38,013 nt of DNA from Clostridiales bacterium (GTDB lineage: Bacteria > Bacillota > Clostridia > Lachnospirales > Anaerotignaceae): NCBI GenBank assembly GCA_019423725.1, contig JAHZAW010000049.1:15576-53588 (forward strand). The letters run 5' to 3'. The notes below the pieces were generated by a model, which ran no database searches, had not been told where the DNA came from, and worked only from the letters and a program-made list of their open reading frames with translations. Both the position numbers and the translations under genes were made by a program. Positions 34,278 through 38,013 of this stretch are shown piece by piece (position 1 is the stretch's first letter; each line of letters begins with the position of its first letter).

Positions 34278-34988
34278 TTATTCCCCCATTAAACGGCGCA
34301 TAACTTCCTGGTAAGCCTCCTCAGTACCGCCTAAGTCTCTTCTAAAACGATCCTTATCCAGTTTTTCATTGGTATCCTTATCCCAAAGTCTGCATGTGTC
34401 AGGTGAAATTTCATCAGCAAGAACTATAGTTCCATCAGCAAGTCTTCCAAACTCGATCTTGAAGTCTACAAGTTTAATGTTGAGTCCTAAGAAATATGCC
34501 TTAAGGGTGTCATTAACTGTAAATGCCATTTTCTTTATTGTCTCGATCTCTTCTCTTGTGGCAAGCTTAAGGGCTATTGCATGATAAGCGTTCATAAGAG
34601 GATCGCCAAGTTCATCATTTTGATATGAAAATTCAATTGTAGGCTCATCAAAAACGATTCCTTCCTCAACGCCGAAACGTTTAGCAAAAGAGCCTGCTGA
34701 AATATTTCTGATAATTACCTCAAGGGGTACGATGCTTACTTTTTTAACTACTGTTTCTCTGTCGTTAAGTTCTTCTACAAAGTGTGTAGGCACACCTTTT
34801 TTCTCAAGGACCTGCATAAGCATATTTGTCATTCTATTGTTGATGGAGCCCTTGCCTACGATAGTGCCCTTTTTCTCTCCATTGAATGCTGTAGCGTCCT
34901 CTTTATATGAGACGATACATCAATCCGGATTTTCAGTAGCGTAAACTTTCTTTGCCTTGCCTTCGTATAACTGTTCCTTTTTTTCCAT
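34278..34988 (-). pseudogene. purC: SAICAR synthetase gene with in-frame TGA at codon 23
   Basis: Read through, the frame gives a normal 236-residue SAICAR synthetase (step eight, joining aspartate to CAIR): MEKKEQLYEGKAKKVYATEN at the start, SYKEDATAFNGEKKG, then NNRMTNMLMQVLEKKGVPTHFVEEL to DTCRLWDKDT. Codon 23 is TGA (34920-34922), between Asp and Cys. The proper ATG at 34988 has AAGGAG and lies 24 bases after purE. An ATG at 34832 opens the remaining 184 codons, but it has no ribosome binding site and would drop the ATP-binding EGKAKKVY loop. The rest of the frame is clean and well conserved, so the change is recent or is a base error. Confidence 0.85.
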
Positions 34989-35012
34989 TTTTATTTTCTC
35001 CTTTTATTCTTT

Positions 35013-35516
35013 TTAAAAATTAGTTTTACTGTATTTAGCTGTTACATCTGCATTTTTCGCAAGAATCTTTTCTCTATTTGCTGCTCTGTCAGCCTTAAGC
35101 TTATCAGCAAGATCCTTTTCAGTTAAAGCAAGGATCTGTACAGAAAGCAAAGCGGCATTGGCAGCTCCATTTATGGCTACAGTTGCTACAGGTATGCCTG
35201 ATGGCATCTGAACCGTTGAAAGAAGAGCGTCCATGCCGCTTAATGTATCATTTTTTACGGGTATTCCAATAACAGGGAGTGTCGTATTTGCTGCGATTGC
35301 TCCCGCAAGGTGCGCCGCCATACCGGCTGCCGCAATTATAACTCCAAATCCGTTATCAGCTGCACTTTCAGAAAATGCTTTTGCTTCCTCAGGCGTTCTG
35401 TGCGCTGAATAAACGTGCACCTCATAAGGCACGCCATATTCGTCAAGCTTGTCAAACGCTTTTGCTACTACAGGAAGATCACTATCGCTGCCCATAATAA
35501 TAGCTACCTTTTTCAT
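35013..35516 (-). CDS. purE: N5-carboxyaminoimidazole ribonucleotide mutase, class I
   Basis: A 167-residue PurE. Seen: IIMGSDSDLPVV (phosphate loop), VYSAHRTPEEA (catalytic His) and AGMAAHLAGAIAANTTLPVIGIPV. These are features of the class I enzyme, which takes N5-CAIR from PurK; no purK is present in this window. ATG at 35516 with CGGAGG is the start; the frame is open for 19 more codons upstream into the leader but without a ribosome binding site. First gene of the operon behind a ZTP riboswitch. Confidence 0.95.
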   Translation of the reverse strand: MKKVAIIMGSDSDLPVVAKAFDKLDEYGVPYEVHVYSAHRTPEEAKAFSESAADNGFGVIIAAAGMAAHLAGAIAANTTLPVIGIPVKNDTLSGMDALLSTVQMPSGIPVATVAINGAANAALLSVQILALTEKDLADKLKADRAANREKILAKNADVTAKYSKTNF

Positions 35517-35556
35517 AAAAAAATACCTCCGGATATAAATTGTAAAATGGAAAGTG

Positions 35557-35575
35557 ATTTGCGTATAACGCAAAT
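35557..35575. repeat. Perfect inverted repeat between riboswitch terminator and purE
   Basis: ATTTGCGT (35557-35564) and ACGCAAAT (35568-35575) are perfect inverse copies around ATA. It overlaps the T tract of the riboswitch terminator and ends about 40 bases before purE. It could be an mRNA 5' stabilising hairpin or a protein site; no known purine operator matches. Confidence 0.5.
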
Positions 35576-35581
35576 AAAAAA

Positions 35582-35693
35582 GGACAGTCCTATCCCTTGT
35601 GTATTGATAAAAACTGCCCAGACGGTCGACAAAAACCTTATTCCTTCCGCTCCCCTATGGTAAACCCCATAATTCCGTCAGTTACGGAAGGCC
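35582..35693 (-). promoter_or_regulatory. ZTP (pfl) riboswitch with intrinsic terminator
   Basis: Minus strand aptamer: P1 CCTTCCG/CGGAAGG (35685-35691 with 35643-35649), internal AACTGACGGAA, P2 TATGG/CCATA, the conserved GGGGAGC (35650-35656 region), a linker, and the signature CCGTCTGGGCAG (35614-35625). GGGCAGT of that signature also pairs with ACTGTCC (35582-35588), which is followed by seven T. Binding of ZTP/ZMP to the aptamer should keep the signature from forming the terminator, so purE and the genes after it are read when ZMP builds up from folate shortage. Confidence 0.92.
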
Positions 35694-35706
35694 TCTTTAC
35701 TTTTTT

Positions 35707-35735
35707 ATTTTAACATCCAACTCAATTTAATCCAA
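35707..35735 (-). promoter_or_regulatory. Candidate sigma-A promoter of the pur operon
   Basis: Minus strand TTGGAT (35730-35735), 17-base spacer, TAAAAT (35707-35712), placed to start the RNA some 10 bases before the ZTP aptamer. No PurR-type box is seen. The rlmI-like gene upstream lacks a clear terminator, so read-through into the leader is possible. Confidence 0.5.
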
Positions 35736-35840
35736 TATGCCCATTAAACAAATTAAATAATGAGTTTAAACAAAATCTATCAAAAACCAACAAAAATATT
35801 TTTTTGACAGAATTATAAATTATTAGATTAATTTTCCATA

Positions 35841-37067
35841 TCACACTATCTGGAAAATATAAAACTTAAGATAATCCGTTTCAGGAACATTCCAAAGTAT
35901 GGGGTGGTCCGGTGCCTGCTGTCTAGCCTCTATCTGTCTAAGTTCGACCCCGGCATCAGCTGCCGCTGACCAGAGCATCTTCCTGAAAAGCTCATCCTTC
36001 ATAAAATGTGAACAAGAACATGTTGAGAGATATCCGCCCCTTGGCAGTATCTTCATGGCCTTCATATTTATTTCCTTATATCCCCTCTCAGCATTTTTGA
36101 CCGTTGCAGAACTCTTTGTAAACGCAGGAGGATCAAGGATTATATAGTCATAGGGCTTTTTACCGCTCTCAGCTATTTCAGTAAGCAGATCAAAAACATC
36201 GGCGCATACGAAGTCCATATTTTTAAATCCATTAAGTTCAGCATTTTTTCTTGTCATCTCGACGGCATCCTTTGACACATCCACCGCTGTCACCATTTCA
36301 GCCCCAGCAGCTGCACAGTTAAGGGCAAAGGCTCCAGTGTGGGTAAAACAGTCAAGGACCTTTTTTCCGGGAGCTATTTTAGCTGCCGCAAGCCTGTTAT
36401 ATTTCTGGTCAAGGAAAAATCCTGTTTTCTGGCCATTTATATAATCCACGTTATATTTGATACCGTTTTCCTCAATTATGGTCTTTCCGTCGGTATCTGT
36501 TAAAAGGCCGTCGCCCTCAAAGAATGCTTTATACTCTTCCATTCCTTCTTTTTCACGGATCTTTACATCGTTTCTCTCATATAAAACATCTATTTTTTCA
36601 CCCATATCCCTAAGGGTCTTGACAATGATAGGAAAGAGCATATGTTTTATATTGTCTATCCCAAGGCTTAAACACTGGGTCACAAGGACATTTCCAAACC
36701 TGTCCACTGTAAGTCCAGGAAATCTGTCAGCCTCTCCGAATATGAGCCTGCAGCAGTTAAAATCTTTTCCCATTACAGTTTTTCTATATTCAAGGGCGTA
36801 TTTTACCCTTCTTTCCCAAAAAGCCTCATCAAACTTATCGTTGGCATTATTGGAGATAACCCTGACCCTTATTTTTGAATTATCATTTATAAATCCGGAT
36901 CCCATATATCTGTTTTTTGTAGATAATACGTCAACTATATCTCCGTTTTCATATCCGCCCTCTATGGCAAGTATCTCATCGGAAAACACCCAGGGGTGTC
37001 CAGCCTTTAACGCTCTGACCGCTTTATCCGTAACTGTGACTGATGTATATTTTCGTTCTGTTTTCAT
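35841..37067 (-). CDS. rlmI: Class I SAM-dependent rRNA methyltransferase, RlmI-like
   Basis: A 408-residue protein of the RlmI family, which makes m5C1962 in 23S rRNA. The N-terminal PUA domain (about 1-75) has KAVRALKAGHPWVFSDEI. The middle domain carries GEADRFPGLTVDRFG. The Rossmann methyltransferase domain has LDCFTHTGAFALNCAAAGA (SAM loop), VTAVDVSKDAVEMTRKN, YIILDPPAFTKS (motif IV) and STCSCSHFM with the catalytic Cys. Monocistronic on the minus strand, divergent from the membrane protein gene. Site specificity is inferred from family only. Confidence 0.88.
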   Translation of the reverse strand: MKTERKYTSVTVTDKAVRALKAGHPWVFSDEILAIEGGYENGDIVDVLSTKNRYMGSGFINDNSKIRVRVISNNANDKFDEAFWERRVKYALEYRKTVMGKDFNCCRLIFGEADRFPGLTVDRFGNVLVTQCLSLGIDNIKHMLFPIIVKTLRDMGEKIDVLYERNDVKIREKEGMEEYKAFFEGDGLLTDTDGKTIIEENGIKYNVDYINGQKTGFFLDQKYNRLAAAKIAPGKKVLDCFTHTGAFALNCAAAGAEMVTAVDVSKDAVEMTRKNAELNGFKNMDFVCADVFDLLTEIAESGKKPYDYIILDPPAFTKSSATVKNAERGYKEINMKAMKILPRGGYLSTCSCSHFMKDELFRKMLWSAAADAGVELRQIEARQQAPDHPILWNVPETDYLKFYIFQIV

Positions 37068-37138
37068 TTTATTCTTCCTTTATTTTTTATTTATTTAATA
37101 ATTTTACCACAATACGCCAAAACCAACAATAAAAATAC

Positions 37139-37167
37139 TTGTTTGCCATAAATTCTTATTGTATAAT
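37139..37167 (+). promoter_or_regulatory. Sigma-A promoter of the YczE-like gene
   Basis: TTGTTT (37139-37144), 17-base spacer, consensus TATAAT (37162-37167), followed by AAAGGAG eight bases before the ATG at 37201. Confidence 0.65.
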
Positions 37168-37200
37168 ATAGAACATAATTCTAAAAAAGGAGTATGATAA

Positions 37201-37890
37201 ATGAAAAGCATTAATTCACAGTTCATCAAGCGTATAGTAGTTTACCTTATCGGTGTATATTTTACAGCGGTAGCCATTGCCATTTCTAAAATGACTCCCC
37301 TGGGTATTTCACCTAACTCATCTCTGCCTAATGAGATCAGCCTTATTCTTGACGCCAATCTGGGGCTTATCACAGCTATAGTTTTTGCCTGTTTTGTTTT
37401 TATACAGTGGTTTCTCCTTGGCAAAAATTTTAAGGTCATTAATTTTGTGCAGGTACTGCTTTCTATAATATACGGAGTTTTCGTGAACTCAGCTGTTGCC
37501 CTTGTCAATGCTGTGCTCCCTCCCTGTGATACATATCTGCTTCAGATAATTTATACGCTTGTAAGTGCTGTACTTCTTGGTGCTGCCGTTAAGGTATATC
37601 TTGCTCCAAAGGTAATGGCTCTTCCTGCTGAGGGACTTGCCCAGGCCGTTGCCCAGAGATTCAATATTCCCTTTCCAACGGCTAAAAACGTATGCGATAT
37701 AACCATAGTTACCATATCTGTTATCCTTTCATTTATCTACTTTGGTACGTTATATGGAATAAGAGAAGGTACTGTCATCCACGCAATACTTGTTGGAAGA
37801 TCAGTTAAGTGGGCAGATAGATTATTTGGCAGAAAACTCGAAGGCTTTATATGGGGAAACTCAGCTGGAGCCACAGACGAATGTGCTTAA
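37201..37890 (+). CDS. YczE/DUF6198-family integral membrane protein
   Basis: A 229-residue membrane protein with about five hydrophobic segments (residues about 11-29, 52-74, 79-102, 110-132 and 163-185). It has the family's N-terminal VYLIGVYFTAVAIAISKMTPLGISPNSSLP and the C-terminal YGIREGTVIHAILVGRSVKWADR. Relatives (YczE, YitT-like) are abundant in Firmicutes, and their transport role, if any, is unknown. It has its own promoter and terminator. Sharing a divergent intergenic region with the rRNA methyltransferase gives no functional hint. Confidence 0.82.
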   Translation: MKSINSQFIKRIVVYLIGVYFTAVAIAISKMTPLGISPNSSLPNEISLILDANLGLITAIVFACFVFIQWFLLGKNFKVINFVQVLLSIIYGVFVNSAVALVNAVLPPCDTYLLQIIYTLVSAVLLGAAVKVYLAPKVMALPAEGLAQAVAQRFNIPFPTAKNVCDITIVTISVILSFIYFGTLYGIREGTVIHAILVGRSVKWADRLFGRKLEGFIWGNSAGATDECA

Positions 37891-37937
37891 TAATGTTTTG
37901 AATTTTATTTTGAAAAAATATAGTTTTAAATATACTG

Positions 37938-37960
37938 GCATCTGTTCTATGGACAGATGC
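37938..37960 (+). terminator. Terminator of the YczE-like gene
   Basis: GCATCTGT/ACAGATGC perfect stem with a seven-base loop, followed by TTTTTGTTT. Confidence 0.9.
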
Positions 37961-37978
37961 TTTTTGTTTACAGAAAAA

Positions 37979-37997
37979 CCCCCAGATAGTCTGGGGG
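37979..37997 (-). terminator. Terminator of a gene beyond the right edge
   Basis: CCCCCAGA/TCTGGGGG perfect stem with a three-base loop; on the minus strand it is followed by five T. It implies a convergent minus-strand gene just outside the window. Confidence 0.8.
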
Positions 37998-38013
37998 TGA
38001 GAAAAAGCTTTAG

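Noticed and set aside
34900..34925. Reading the purC TGA as selenocysteine
   Set aside because: A weak hairpin (CGTCTC/GAGGACG with one bulge) follows the TGA, but it lies in conserved coding sequence, SAICAR synthetase has no known selenoprotein form, and the site is not catalytic.
35582..35700. Guanine/adenine riboswitch before purE
   Set aside because: The three-way junction motifs of purine aptamers are absent; the GGGGAGC and CCGTCTGGGCA elements fit the ZTP class.
36457..37098. A 213-codon open frame opposite the RlmI-like gene
   Set aside because: Ser/Ile/Phe-rich antisense frame, with no ribosome binding site; it is explained by the codon use of the real gene.

Overview
The window reads as chromosomal DNA of a low-to-moderate GC, Gram-positive anaerobe of the Clostridia, most likely close to Lachnospiraceae. 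The evidence is a T-box ahead of an archaeal-type prolyl-tRNA synthetase, a cysS-mrnC-rlmB-yacP-sigH block, AGGAGG-type ribosome binding sites, strong U-run terminators, a one-piece large PurL, and a purine operon with a ZTP riboswitch and a split purH. I see no IS element, prophage, CRISPR array or rRNA. Family assignments are by eye from motifs.

Layout. (1) 1-3060: an M29 aminopeptidase (-) and T-box-controlled proS (+) fire from overlapping divergent promoters. (2) 3060-4640: a GT1/macrolide-type glycosyltransferase split by a frameshift, preceded by an AbrB-like regulator whose promoter -10 lies inside a perfect inverted repeat. (3) 4640-9290: ispF-cysS-mrnC-rlmB-yacP-sigH followed by tRNA-Thr(GGT), all on the minus strand. 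(4) 9297-11860: a DtxR-family regulator with a HAD phosphatase, then a lone lipoprotein. (5) 11858-20540: a purine/ureide catabolism locus. Its minus arm is an acyl-CoA dehydrogenase, then guaD-hyuA-mocA-like genes on their own promoter; its plus arm is a YheO-like regulator, ygeY, ygeW and carbamate kinase. (6) 20650-24170: a class I aminotransferase, a YkuE-like phosphoesterase and an unrecognised two-domain protein. (7) 24220-35735: one purine biosynthesis operon, purE-C-F-M-N-O-H-D-L, driven through a ZTP riboswitch. (8) 35841-37998: an RlmI-like rRNA methyltransferase and a YczE/DUF6198 membrane protein.

How the parts relate. Region 5 should strip purines and ureides down to carbamoyl phosphate and ATP, while region 7 makes IMP from PRPP. 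Catabolic and biosynthetic purine modules thus lie within about 4 kb of each other.

The points most worth a second look are: purC carries an in-frame TGA at codon 23 although every other gene of its operon is open; the glycosyltransferase frameshift; the bacterial operon using an archaeal-type IMP cyclohydrolase (PurO) beside a free-standing AICAR transformylase; a class I PurE with no purK nearby; and palindromes placed inside two sigma-A promoters, which look like operators. The two broken genes could be real lesions or errors in the sequence, and the sequence alone cannot decide.
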